Source: Porticoccus sp002390525
GTDB taxonomy: Bacteria; Pseudomonadota; Gammaproteobacteria; Pseudomonadales; Porticoccaceae
NCBI GenBank assembly: GCA_943846655.1
Contig: OX044352.1
Span: 1,054,001 to 1,118,000, forward strand
Direction of reading: 5' to 3'
Length of the DNA: 64,000 nt
A program made the translations under genes and the position numbers. Shown here one piece after another: positions 35,206 to 42,921 of this stretch. The number at the start of each line of letters is the position of its first letter. Position 1 is the stretch's first letter. The notes beneath the pieces were generated by a model that saw only the letters and a list, made by a program, of their open reading frames with translations, was not told the DNA's origin and searched no databases.

Positions 35206-35823
35206 TTATTCAGATATAAATTTTTCTTCATTCTGATTGTAACTATGAAGAAGACCATCAAGATACCTTTGAACCTGTTCGCGTGTTAAATTATTATCTG
35301 TTGTTTTACTATGAAATAAAATTTTATTTGATGGTATTGATTTTTTTTGAGAATGATTTGATATCGCAACATTTCTTGCCAGAGTAGGTGGTATACCAAA
35401 TTCAGCTGATGTTCGCAGGCTAGTGGAACCAAGATTTAATTGTATATTTTCTGCTTTAACAAATGCAGATGGGTATTCAGCTGTATTTTTTTTGTATTCC
35501 TGCATCCCTAATAAAGCAACTGTAGCTACAGAAGCTGCAACAGCAAATCTTCCCAATGGTTTAATTAGGTACTCAGATACACTCTTCTTACCAAAAGTCT
35601 TTTCAAGCTCTATTGCAGACGAAATACCAAGCGAAAAGTCTCTAACTTTATTTGGAAGATATTTATTAATAGAAGCTGAAGTCATTTCATATCGACGCCA
35701 TTTGTCACGAAGTGATGAATTAGAAGGCAATTCCTTGAGCACTCTGCGTACCTCAATTTGATCGGCCTCACCATCAAACATAGCGGAAAGGGTTTCTTCC
35801 AGATATTTATCATTGACGTTCAT
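35206..35823 (-). CDS. rseA: Anti-sigma-E factor RseA
   Basis: Membrane-spanning inhibitor of sigma-E that is cleaved under envelope stress. The 205 residues show the cytoplasmic N-terminal domain (LSAMFDGEADQIEVRRVLKEL, SLRDKWRRYEMTSASI), one membrane segment at about 91-107 and a short periplasmic tail. It lies between rpoE and lepA. The partner genes rseB and mucD that usually follow are absent, so its control may be simplified. Confidence 0.88.
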   Translation of the reverse strand: MNVNDKYLEETLSAMFDGEADQIEVRRVLKELPSNSSLRDKWRRYEMTSASINKYLPNKVRDFSLGISSAIELEKTFGKKSVSEYLIKPLGRFAVAASVATVALLGMQEYKKNTAEYPSAFVKAENIQLNLGSTSLRTSAEFGIPPTLARNVAISNHSQKKSIPSNKILFHSKTTDNNLTREQVQRYLDGLLHSYNQNEEKFISE

Positions 35824-35903
35824 ATTCTAACAACCATTTATATTTAGTAATTTAACCTATAACTTAAGACTACCATAACCCTAAAAGGTTCAATTTTAAT
35901 AAG

Positions 35904-36488
35904 TTAGTTTTCCATTTCTTTTATTTTTTCTTCTAGCGCTTCACGAGCACGGAAAATTCTTGATCTCACTGTGCCTACAGGACAATCCATTATATCTGCA
36001 ATTTGTTCGTAACTGAGATCTTCAAATTCACGCAAAATTAAGGCATTGCGAAGATCCGCAGGTAGTCCCTTTATCGCCACATCTATAACTGTTTCCAGCT
36101 CATTTCTCGAAAGGATATTATCGGGCGAATCAAGATTCTGCAGCTGACTACTAAGTTCAGCGTTTTCAGCGTCACCTAGATCAACGTCGAATGACGGTGG
36201 GCGTCTATTACGCGCAAGTAAGTAATTCTTGGATGTATTGACAGCGATACGATAAAGCCATGTATAAAATGCACTTTCGCCTCTAAAGGCCTCAAGTGCA
36301 CGGTATGCTTTTATAAAAGTCTCTTGGACTACATCATTGACTTCATCGTAGTCTTTGACATATTTGGAAACAATCGCGTGCACCTTAAATTGATGCTTTA
36401 GCACAAGCAGATCAAAAGCACGCTTGTCCCCTTTTTGCACACGAGCTACTAGTTGATCATCACTAATTTTTAGCTGCTCATCTTTCAT
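35904..36488 (-). CDS. rpoE: Sigma-E family RNA polymerase sigma factor
   Basis: ECF sigma factor for envelope stress. The 194 residues show region 2 (DLLVLKHQFKVHAIVSKYV, VNDVVQETFIKAYRALEAFRGESAFYTWLYRIAVNTSKN) and region 4 (LPADLRNALILREFEDLSYEQIADIMDCPVGTVRSRIFRARE). It is divergent from nadB and followed by its anti-sigma gene rseA, as in Pseudomonas algU-mucA. Confidence 0.96.
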   Translation of the reverse strand: MKDEQLKISDDQLVARVQKGDKRAFDLLVLKHQFKVHAIVSKYVKDYDEVNDVVQETFIKAYRALEAFRGESAFYTWLYRIAVNTSKNYLLARNRRPPSFDVDLGDAENAELSSQLQNLDSPDNILSRNELETVIDVAIKGLPADLRNALILREFEDLSYEQIADIMDCPVGTVRSRIFRAREALEEKIKEMEN

Positions 36489-36549
36489 CGGTAACCCAGC
36501 TTGTTTAATTTACAACACAAAAAATGCAGAGAAATTAATCATCGCTTAG

Positions 36550-36555
36550 TATAAT
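36550..36555 (+). promoter_or_regulatory. Candidate -10 box for nadB
   Basis: A perfect TATAAT lies 45 bases before the nadB start in the rpoE/nadB divergent gap. A clear -35 is not seen, and no sigma-E consensus (GAACTT/TCTGA) is visible on the rpoE side. Confidence 0.4.
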
Positions 36556-36599
36556 AGCATTACTTGAATGAAATAAGACCTAAATAGAGTAAAATCGAT

Positions 36600-38213
36600 A
36601 TGTCCAATAGCCAACAAGTACTTGTAATAGGTAGCGGTGCAGCAGGAATGACAGTGGCCCTTGAGCTTTCTAATAAGCACAAGGTTTCAATATTAAGTAA
36701 GAGTGCTATTGAGTCTGGGGCAACCTGGTGGGCCCAAGGAGGAATTGCTAGTGTATTTGATCATGAGGACTCAATAGAATCTCATTATCAAGATACTTTA
36801 AAAGCAGGTGCTGGCATGTGCCATAAGAAAACTGTCAGAGCTGCAGTAGAACGAGGCCCTGAAGCTATACGCTGGTTAGTCGAGCAAGGCGTTGAATTTA
36901 CACAAAACTCAAGTGACGAGTACCACCTTACTCAAGAAGCCGGACATAGCCATCGAAGAATCCTTCATTCAGCAGATGCTACAGGTAAGGAGGTATCGGC
37001 CTCTTTAGCTGATAAAGTCAAGAGCAACCCTAATATAAAACTTTATGAGAACCACATTGCTGTAGATTTAATAACGCAAGCTGATAAGAGCTCAAGTCGG
37101 ATAAGATGTACGGGAGCCTATGTCCTCAATACCAAAAAAGATAACGTGGATGTTTTTCATGCAAAAGTTATAGTTTTAGCAACTGGTGGAGCAAGTAAAG
37201 CATATCTTTATACAAGCAACCCTGATGGAGCCACTGGAGATGGCATAGCACTTGCCTGGAGATCTGGTTGCAGAGTCGCAAATCTTGAGTTTAACCAATT
37301 TCACCCGACATGCTTATACCACCCCGATGCAAAAGCTTTTTTACTCACAGAGGCACTCCGAGGAGAAGGAGCATACCTAAGACTCCCGAATGGAGATCGC
37401 TTCATGTCGAAGTTCCACCCAAAAGCTGAACTAGCACCAAGAGATGTGGTTGCAAGAGCAATTGACTATGAAATAAAAAGATTAGGTTGCGATTGTGTGT
37501 TTTTAGATATTACACATAAGCCAACAGAGTTTATTGACAAATATTTTCCTTCCGTAAAAAAATATTGCCTGAAGTTTGGAATAGATATTACAACTCACTT
37601 GATTCCAGTGGTTCCAGCTGCACACTACACTTGTGGAGGGTTGGTGGTTAATCAATATGGACAAACTGATTTATGGAATCTTTATGCTGTCGGGGAAACT
37701 GCTTTCACTGGCTTGCATGGTGCAAATAGAATGGCTAGTAACTCTCTTTTAGAGTGTGTGGTTTTTGGAAGGATCGCTGCAGAAGAAATATACAAAAGAA
37801 TGCCAGATATATCTGACTTTAGGTTAGCAGAACCATGGGACGAGAGCAGAGTCATTCATTCTGATGAAGATGTTATTATTTCTCATAACTGGGATGAGCT
37901 TAGACGTTTTATGTGGGATTATGTTGGTATAGTAAGATCTAAAAAAAGATTAGAAAGGGCAGAACATAGAGTAAAATTATTACAATTAGAAATTCAGGAA
38001 TATTATAGTAATTACAAGATTGGTAAAAACTTAATAGAGTTACGAAACCTTGTTCTTGTATCAGAGCTAATAATTCGATGTGCAAAACAACGCAAGGAAA
38101 GTAGAGGTTTGCATTATACTTTGGATTATCCCGAAACATCAAAAATTGCAAAAGATACAATTATGGTGCCAATTAATTTTGCAGCGCAAAATATTGTTGT
38201 TAATTCAGCTTAA
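36600..38213 (+). CDS. nadB: L-aspartate oxidase
   Basis: Flavoenzyme oxidising aspartate to iminoaspartate, first step of NAD synthesis. The 537 residues start with VLVIGSGAAGMTVAL (FAD) and contain WWAQGGIA, HTCLYHPD-type FHPTCLYHPDAKAFLLTEALRGEGA, HYTCGGL and GLHGANRMASNSLLECVVFGR, characteristic of NadB rather than succinate dehydrogenase. It stands divergently next to rpoE, as in E. coli, and converges on sdhE. Confidence 0.96.
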   Translation: MSNSQQVLVIGSGAAGMTVALELSNKHKVSILSKSAIESGATWWAQGGIASVFDHEDSIESHYQDTLKAGAGMCHKKTVRAAVERGPEAIRWLVEQGVEFTQNSSDEYHLTQEAGHSHRRILHSADATGKEVSASLADKVKSNPNIKLYENHIAVDLITQADKSSSRIRCTGAYVLNTKKDNVDVFHAKVIVLATGGASKAYLYTSNPDGATGDGIALAWRSGCRVANLEFNQFHPTCLYHPDAKAFLLTEALRGEGAYLRLPNGDRFMSKFHPKAELAPRDVVARAIDYEIKRLGCDCVFLDITHKPTEFIDKYFPSVKKYCLKFGIDITTHLIPVVPAAHYTCGGLVVNQYGQTDLWNLYAVGETAFTGLHGANRMASNSLLECVVFGRIAAEEIYKRMPDISDFRLAEPWDESRVIHSDEDVIISHNWDELRRFMWDYVGIVRSKKRLERAEHRVKLLQLEIQEYYSNYKIGKNLIELRNLVLVSELIIRCAKQRKESRGLHYTLDYPETSKIAKDTIMVPINFAAQNIVVNSA

Positions 38214-38222
38214 AGCTATTTT

Positions 38223-38480
38223 TCATTCAAATTTTGGGCGAACTAAATGCCTTGTATTTCTAATTATGTCGACTATTTTTTGTAACTCTGGATTGCCAGA
38301 ATTTTTTCGATCTATGAGCCAGTTCCATAGATCCTGATCCTCACATTCAAGCAATTTCCAGTATCTCATTTGATCCTCAATTGTTAACTGTGGGTAAACT
38401 TTCTCAAGAAAAGGTAAAAACATTAGGTCCAACTCAAGCATACCGCGTCTGCTTGCCCATGAAAGTCTTTTTATATCCAT
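38223..38480 (-). CDS. sdhE: FAD assembly factor SdhE
   Basis: Small protein that helps attach FAD covalently to succinate dehydrogenase. The 85 residues contain the family motif RRGMLELDLMFLPFLEKVYPQL, with the RGxxE core. A GTG lies three codons upstream at 38489, but the ATG at 38480 preceded by GGTG is the likely start. It is divergent from ygfZ, as in other gammaproteobacteria. Confidence 0.92.
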   Translation of the reverse strand: MDIKRLSWASRRGMLELDLMFLPFLEKVYPQLTIEDQMRYWKLLECEDQDLWNWLIDRKNSGNPELQKIVDIIRNTRHLVRPKFE

Positions 38481-38579
38481 TAACAACACCTTTTAGTTGA
38501 AAAAGTAAATTCCATTATAGTGGAACTAGCTTGGTTTACGCACTAAGATACATATAAGATTCGTTTATTATGGATATAT

Positions 38580-39557
38580 ATGGATAATTGGCATTCTTTT
38601 TTAAAAAAAAATGGCGCAAAATTCTCAAATAAAAAAGAAATATCATTTGAGAAAACACAGCCAATTGTTGATCACTCAAAAAAAGAGAGTTTTTTTACAC
38701 CATTAACTCATCTCGGCTTAATACAGCTTGAAGGCATAGATGCCAGGCAGTTTCTCCAAGGGCAAGTGACTTGTGACATTGAGTTGCTCTCGAAAGATAA
38801 TAGTATTTTCGGCGCAAGATGTACTCCAAAAGGTCGTACATTAACCAACTTTCAACTTCATGAAACTTGCGATGATAAATTATTGATGATCATGCACCGC
38901 TCATTAATTGGTTTGGTGATAAAAGATCTTTCTAGATATGCTGCATTTTTTAAAGTTACTCTCATTGATGCGACAGAACTTTATGCCATTTTCGGCTTAG
39001 TCAATGTAACCCTCGACTCTCAGTTTGATGTAAGTTCTTCTTTTTCTTATAAGGATGGCAGAGAGCTTGTTACTATCGCTGGGCATCATGCAACAGATTT
39101 ATGGGACGAGTTATCAAATATATCAACTGTTGACGGTTATAATTCTTGGGAAACTCTAAATATACAATCAGGAATACCGATATTACAAAAAGAGACTTCA
39201 GGTTCTTTTGTTCCGCAAATGCTCAATCTAGATTATCTTGATGCTATAAGCTTTACAAAAGGCTGTTATACCGGACAGGAGGTGATTGCTAGAATGAAGT
39301 ACCTCGGTAAGCTAAAAAGAAAAATGTACCGTATAACTAGAACTAGTAATCAGATTGTACCTCCTGGTACGCCTTGTTATGTTGAAGATATAAATCAGAT
39401 TTCTGGCTATGTGATATCAAGTATACAGCTAGACTCTAATTTTCAGGAACTTTTGGTAGTTCTCACAGATCAGGCTGCCACAAGTCAACATATGTCTATT
39501 GGCAATGCTAATATCGAAAAAGTTCAATATTTACCTATAAGTTATATGAAAAGTTAG
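38580..39557 (+). CDS. ygfZ: tRNA-modifying/Fe-S maturation protein YgfZ
   Basis: Folate-binding protein of the glycine-cleavage T-protein fold needed for some Fe-S enzymes such as MiaB. The 325 residues include QFLQGQVTCDI near the N terminus and the diagnostic KGCYTGQEVIARMKYLGKLKRK motif with its conserved cysteine. Long by comparison at the N terminus, where the first 35 residues are lysine-rich. Divergent from sdhE. Confidence 0.92.
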   Translation: MDNWHSFLKKNGAKFSNKKEISFEKTQPIVDHSKKESFFTPLTHLGLIQLEGIDARQFLQGQVTCDIELLSKDNSIFGARCTPKGRTLTNFQLHETCDDKLLMIMHRSLIGLVIKDLSRYAAFFKVTLIDATELYAIFGLVNVTLDSQFDVSSSFSYKDGRELVTIAGHHATDLWDELSNISTVDGYNSWETLNIQSGIPILQKETSGSFVPQMLNLDYLDAISFTKGCYTGQEVIARMKYLGKLKRKMYRITRTSNQIVPPGTPCYVEDINQISGYVISSIQLDSNFQELLVVLTDQAATSQHMSIGNANIEKVQYLPISYMKS

Positions 39558-39588
39558 GCTATTGATGGAATATAAAGGAATGCTTTGA

Positions 39589-40011
39589 ATGTTCGAGTGG
39601 TTTGTTGATAATCGAAGCCTATTGATATGGCTGAGTTTTTTTTCGGCTATATTTTTTATTGTTAGCTTAATAGCTTTACCCTGGTTGGTAGGACTAATTC
39701 CAGAGGATTATTTTTTTAATACAACGACTGATTCACAAAATGCTAATGAGGATAATTTTTTTTATAAGCTAGCAATGAAGATTGGAAAGAATGCTTTAGG
39801 ATTGGTTTTGCTAGCCGGCGGTGTGCTTATGCTTTTTTTGCCAGGCCAAGGGCTGTTAACTATATTCATGGGAGCGGTTTTGATTGATTACCCTAAAAAA
39901 AAATTAATAGAAAGGCGTTTAATTAAAATAGGATTTATCCTTAAATGTTTAAATTGGGTTAGAATTAAAGGTGGACATTCCTCTTTAAGGCTCAATAAGG
40001 ATTCAGATTAA
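39589..40011 (+). CDS. PGPGW-type small membrane protein, function unknown
   Basis: 140 residues with two or three hydrophobic segments (residues about 10-36 and 70-96). The second contains LVLLAGGVLMLFLPGQGLLTIFMGAVLIDYP, the conserved turn of the PGPGW membrane family. The C-terminus is basic. It follows ygfZ with AAAGGA before the start and its 3' end overlaps that of ung by 4 bases. No function is established for the family; I infer none. Confidence 0.75.
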   Translation: MFEWFVDNRSLLIWLSFFSAIFFIVSLIALPWLVGLIPEDYFFNTTTDSQNANEDNFFYKLAMKIGKNALGLVLLAGGVLMLFLPGQGLLTIFMGAVLIDYPKKKLIERRLIKIGFILKCLNWVRIKGGHSSLRLNKDSD

Positions 40012-40721
40012 TCTGTCTTATAAGATATATTCCAATTGATCTTTTTCTTACAATTATCATATATATATTTTTCTGTTAAAGAAAAATGTTTGCAACCAAA
40101 AAATCCCCTGTATGAAGATAAAGGAGATGGATGGGGTGCTCTAAGAATAAGATGCTTAGAGCTATCGATAAAGGTGGTTTTTTTTTGTGCATCTTTGCCC
40201 CAAAGAATAAAAACTAGATTTTTTTTTCGCGAGCTTAATTCTTCTATAATTTTATTTGTAAAAATCTCCCACCCTTTATTTTTATGGCTACTAGGTAAGG
40301 ATTTTTCGACAGTGAAAATAGTATTGAGTAGCAAGATGCCTTGTTCAGACCATGATGTTAGGCAGCCGTGGCTTGGTTCTGATACTTTTGTATCTTCAAC
40401 GAGTTCTTTGAATATATTTCGTAATGAAGCAGGAATTGCAATTTCTGGTTTTACAGAAAAACTTAACCCATGGGCCTGCCCTTCTCCATGGTAAGGGTCT
40501 TGTCCTAGAATAACTACAATCACGTCGTTAAAAGATGTTCTTTTTAAAGCTTCAAACCAATTCGATATAGGTGGATAAATTGTTTTATCTTTATCAATCT
40601 CAGATAGAAGGAAGCTAAATAAGTTCTTCATGTATGGTTTATTGAACTCATTTCCTAAAACATCTTTCCAGGATGCATTTAAATCATTTATTGCAGTTAA
40701 TAGACCGCGCGTATCATTCAT
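40008..40721 (-). CDS. ung: Uracil-DNA glycosylase, family 1
   Basis: Removes uracil from DNA in base excision repair. The 237 residues contain the water-activating loop VVILGQDPYHGEGQAHGLSFS and the C-terminal leucine loop APHPSPLSSYRGFFGCKHF. Length is normal. It overlaps the membrane-protein gene by 4 bases at the 3' end and is divergent from yciB. Confidence 0.96.
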   Translation of the reverse strand: MNDTRGLLTAINDLNASWKDVLGNEFNKPYMKNLFSFLLSEIDKDKTIYPPISNWFEALKRTSFNDVIVVILGQDPYHGEGQAHGLSFSVKPEIAIPASLRNIFKELVEDTKVSEPSHGCLTSWSEQGILLLNTIFTVEKSLPSSHKNKGWEIFTNKIIEELSSRKKNLVFILWGKDAQKKTTFIDSSKHLILRAPHPSPLSSYRGFFGCKHFSLTEKYIYDNCKKKINWNISYKTD

Positions 40722-40801
40722 AGGCAGAAAAATTACAATTTATATAATTTATTTATCACATTCTAAACCAAACGATAGACAAATATACTTTAAAGATTTT
40801 A

Positions 40802-40807
40802 TATAAT
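40802..40807 (+). promoter_or_regulatory. Candidate -10 box for yciB
   Basis: Perfect TATAAT, 30 bases before the yciB start. A TAGACA resembling a -35 box lies 20 bases upstream, longer than the ideal spacing. GAGG precedes the ATG. Confidence 0.42.
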
Positions 40808-40836
40808 ATTATTGATTAGTAACGAATGAGGCAAGA

Positions 40837-41379
40837 ATGAAAATATTTGCATTTTTTATTGAAATTCTCCCGCTTGCTGGATTTTTTGTTGGTTTTCACT
40901 ATTATGGGATATATACAGCAGCAGTTATATCAGTTGCTCTGGGTTTTATTGTTCTGTTGGTGTCTTGGTTTAATGAAAAGCGATTAGCTCCTTTCCCTCT
41001 CTACTGTATATTTTTTTCGGCAATCTTTACATTAGCAGCAGTTATTTTTGGAACGAGTATTTTGATAAAAATACAACCTACAGTAGCCAATGGGTTATTT
41101 TCTCTCGTTTTACTCGGTGGCTGGTTTTTAGATCGACCAATGATGCAGATTTTCTTTGGTAGTCAATTTAATTTAGATCATGAAACATGGGTAAAGCTTA
41201 CATACAGATGGGGTTGTTTTTTTCTGTTATTAGCGGTTGCTAACGAGATTGTGTGGAGAAATAATTCAGAAGAATATTGGGTGAACTATAAAACTTTTGT
41301 TGTAGCGCCACTATCTGCACTTTTTATGTTAGCTCAATTACCGTTAACACTGAAAGGAACAAAAAAAAATACTTCTTAA
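40837..41379 (+). CDS. yciB: Inner-membrane septation protein A (YciB/IspZ)
   Basis: Inner-membrane protein linked to cell division and envelope synthesis in enterics. The 180 residues have five hydrophobic segments with the family features FIEILPLAGFFVGFHYYGIYTAA, LLGGWFLDRPMMQ and the W-rich LTYRWGCFFLLLAVANEIVWRN. GAGG lies 7 bases before the ATG. The next gene, ctaA, follows after about 100 bases. Confidence 0.93.
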   Translation: MKIFAFFIEILPLAGFFVGFHYYGIYTAAVISVALGFIVLLVSWFNEKRLAPFPLYCIFFSAIFTLAAVIFGTSILIKIQPTVANGLFSLVLLGGWFLDRPMMQIFFGSQFNLDHETWVKLTYRWGCFFLLLAVANEIVWRNNSEEYWVNYKTFVVAPLSALFMLAQLPLTLKGTKKNTS

Positions 41380-41482
41380 AATGATATACATCTAGTAAAT
41401 CTTCAGGATAATCTATCCTTTATTGCCCGAATATTCTAGTGGTCTACAATATACTTTTAATACGAGTGCCTTATAAAATCTT

Positions 41483-42550
41483 ATGAAAACGTTAGAACAA
41501 AATGAAATTTATAATCGCCAAATCTATATTTGGTTATTTCTTTGTGCTGGATTAATTTTTTGTATGATTTTGCTTGGCGGAGTTACTCGTCTGACTCATT
41601 CTGGTCTTTCTATGGTTGAATGGAAACCTTTAATGGGCATTATCCCACCATTGAATAGCAAAGAATGGCAAGAGAGTTTTGATCTCTACAAATTATATCC
41701 TGAGTACCAAAAGATAAATAAGGGTATGAGTATTAGTGAATATAAATATATTTTTATGTATGAATATTTACACCGTATTTTGGGAAGAGTTATCGGCATT
41801 TTTTTTCTGATCCCTTTTTTGTTTTTTTTCTTTACTAATCGTATCAAAAAAACACTAACACCAAAATTGTCAATAATGTTCTTTTTAGGTGGTTTCCAAG
41901 GCCTTTTAGGCTGGTATATGGTCAAAAGTGGCTTAGTTAATATCCCATCTGTTAGTCAATATAGATTAACAGCACACTTAGGTAATGCAGTTATAATTTA
42001 CGCATACATGTTATGGGTTGCCTTTGGCCTTCTTGAGGATAGTAAACAGTCTTTAATGAGCTCAGCAAGCAATATAACTAAGGGAATCAGGGTCGGCTCA
42101 TATGCGATTACAGGCTTATTATTTTTTATGATTCTATCTGGTGGGCTGGTTGCTGGAACTCGAGCAGGCTTAGCCTATTCTACTTTTCCGCTTATGGGTG
42201 AAACTTTCATACCTGTTGGTTTATACAGCTCATCCCCTTTTTGGTTATCAGCTTTTGAGGATATAACTACAATTCAATTTAATCACCGAATGTTCGCATA
42301 CTTTTTATTTGTATTAATTTTTAGTTTTTCTATTTATACAATACGCAAACTTGACTCCAGTATTATCAGAAGCGTCCTTGCTTGCATGCTGATTTTATTA
42401 ACCTTGCAGGTATGTCTTGGAATCGCTACGATTTTGCTGTATGTTCCGGTTTCAATTGCTGCTGCCCACCAAAGTGGCGCAATAGCACTTCTAACTGTAT
42501 CAATTTTTTTAAGTAGATTTTTTTATGATCATTCGCGAAGTTCTCAATAA
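41483..42550 (+). CDS. ctaA: Heme A synthase, CtaA/Cox15
   Basis: Membrane oxidase converting heme O to heme A for aa3-type oxidases. The 355 residues have eight hydrophobic segments and the conserved histidine motifs: YLHRILGRVIG, RLTAHLGNA, FNHRMFAYF and AAAHQSGA, with GGVTRLTHSGLSMVEWKP near the start as in the long proteobacterial type. No cox genes are in the window. A small cytochrome c gene follows in the same direction. Confidence 0.94.
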   Translation: MKTLEQNEIYNRQIYIWLFLCAGLIFCMILLGGVTRLTHSGLSMVEWKPLMGIIPPLNSKEWQESFDLYKLYPEYQKINKGMSISEYKYIFMYEYLHRILGRVIGIFFLIPFLFFFFTNRIKKTLTPKLSIMFFLGGFQGLLGWYMVKSGLVNIPSVSQYRLTAHLGNAVIIYAYMLWVAFGLLEDSKQSLMSSASNITKGIRVGSYAITGLLFFMILSGGLVAGTRAGLAYSTFPLMGETFIPVGLYSSSPFWLSAFEDITTIQFNHRMFAYFLFVLIFSFSIYTIRKLDSSIIRSVLACMLILLTLQVCLGIATILLYVPVSIAAAHQSGAIALLTVSIFLSRFFYDHSRSSQ

Positions 42551-42588
42551 AAACGTTCTTCGCAGCAATATGCATTTATGGGGTAAAA

Positions 42589-42894
42589 ATGAAAAGTATA
42601 TGTAAGTTATTATTGTGGTCGACATTGACCCTAACAACGCCTCACTACTCTTATGCCGTTGATATAATTGATGGAAAGAAAAAAGCAGTAGCCTGCGCCG
42701 GTTGTCATGGAGTAAATGGCATTAGCCGTAATCCTATGTGGCCAAATTTAGCGGGTCAAAAGACCGGCTATCTCTCTCTTCAGATGAAAAATTTTAGGGA
42801 TGGAAAAAGGGTTAATTCAATTATGAATACAATATCAAAATCGCTTACAGATGAGGATATTGATAATTTAGCAGCTTATTACTCAAGTCTTTAG
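42589..42894 (+). CDS. Small c-type cytochrome, class I
   Basis: A 101-residue exported monoheme cytochrome. Residues 1-23 form a signal peptide; the heme site is CAGCH at 36-40 and Met79 is the likely distal ligand. The NLAGQKTGYLSLQMKNFRDG segment is typical of cytochrome c553/c5-like domains. It starts 38 bases after ctaA and could be an electron carrier of the terminal oxidase; this is inference from position. Converges on purL. Confidence 0.9.
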   Translation: MKSICKLLLWSTLTLTTPHYSYAVDIIDGKKKAVACAGCHGVNGISRNPMWPNLAGQKTGYLSLQMKNFRDGKRVNSIMNTISKSLTDEDIDNLAAYYSSL

Positions 42895-42921
42895 CAAAAA
42901 ATTAGCTAACGATTTCTCTAT

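Noticed and set aside
40036..40494. 152-residue open frame on the plus strand
   Set aside because: Lies fully opposite ung, which has its catalytic motifs; the shadow frame resembles nothing.
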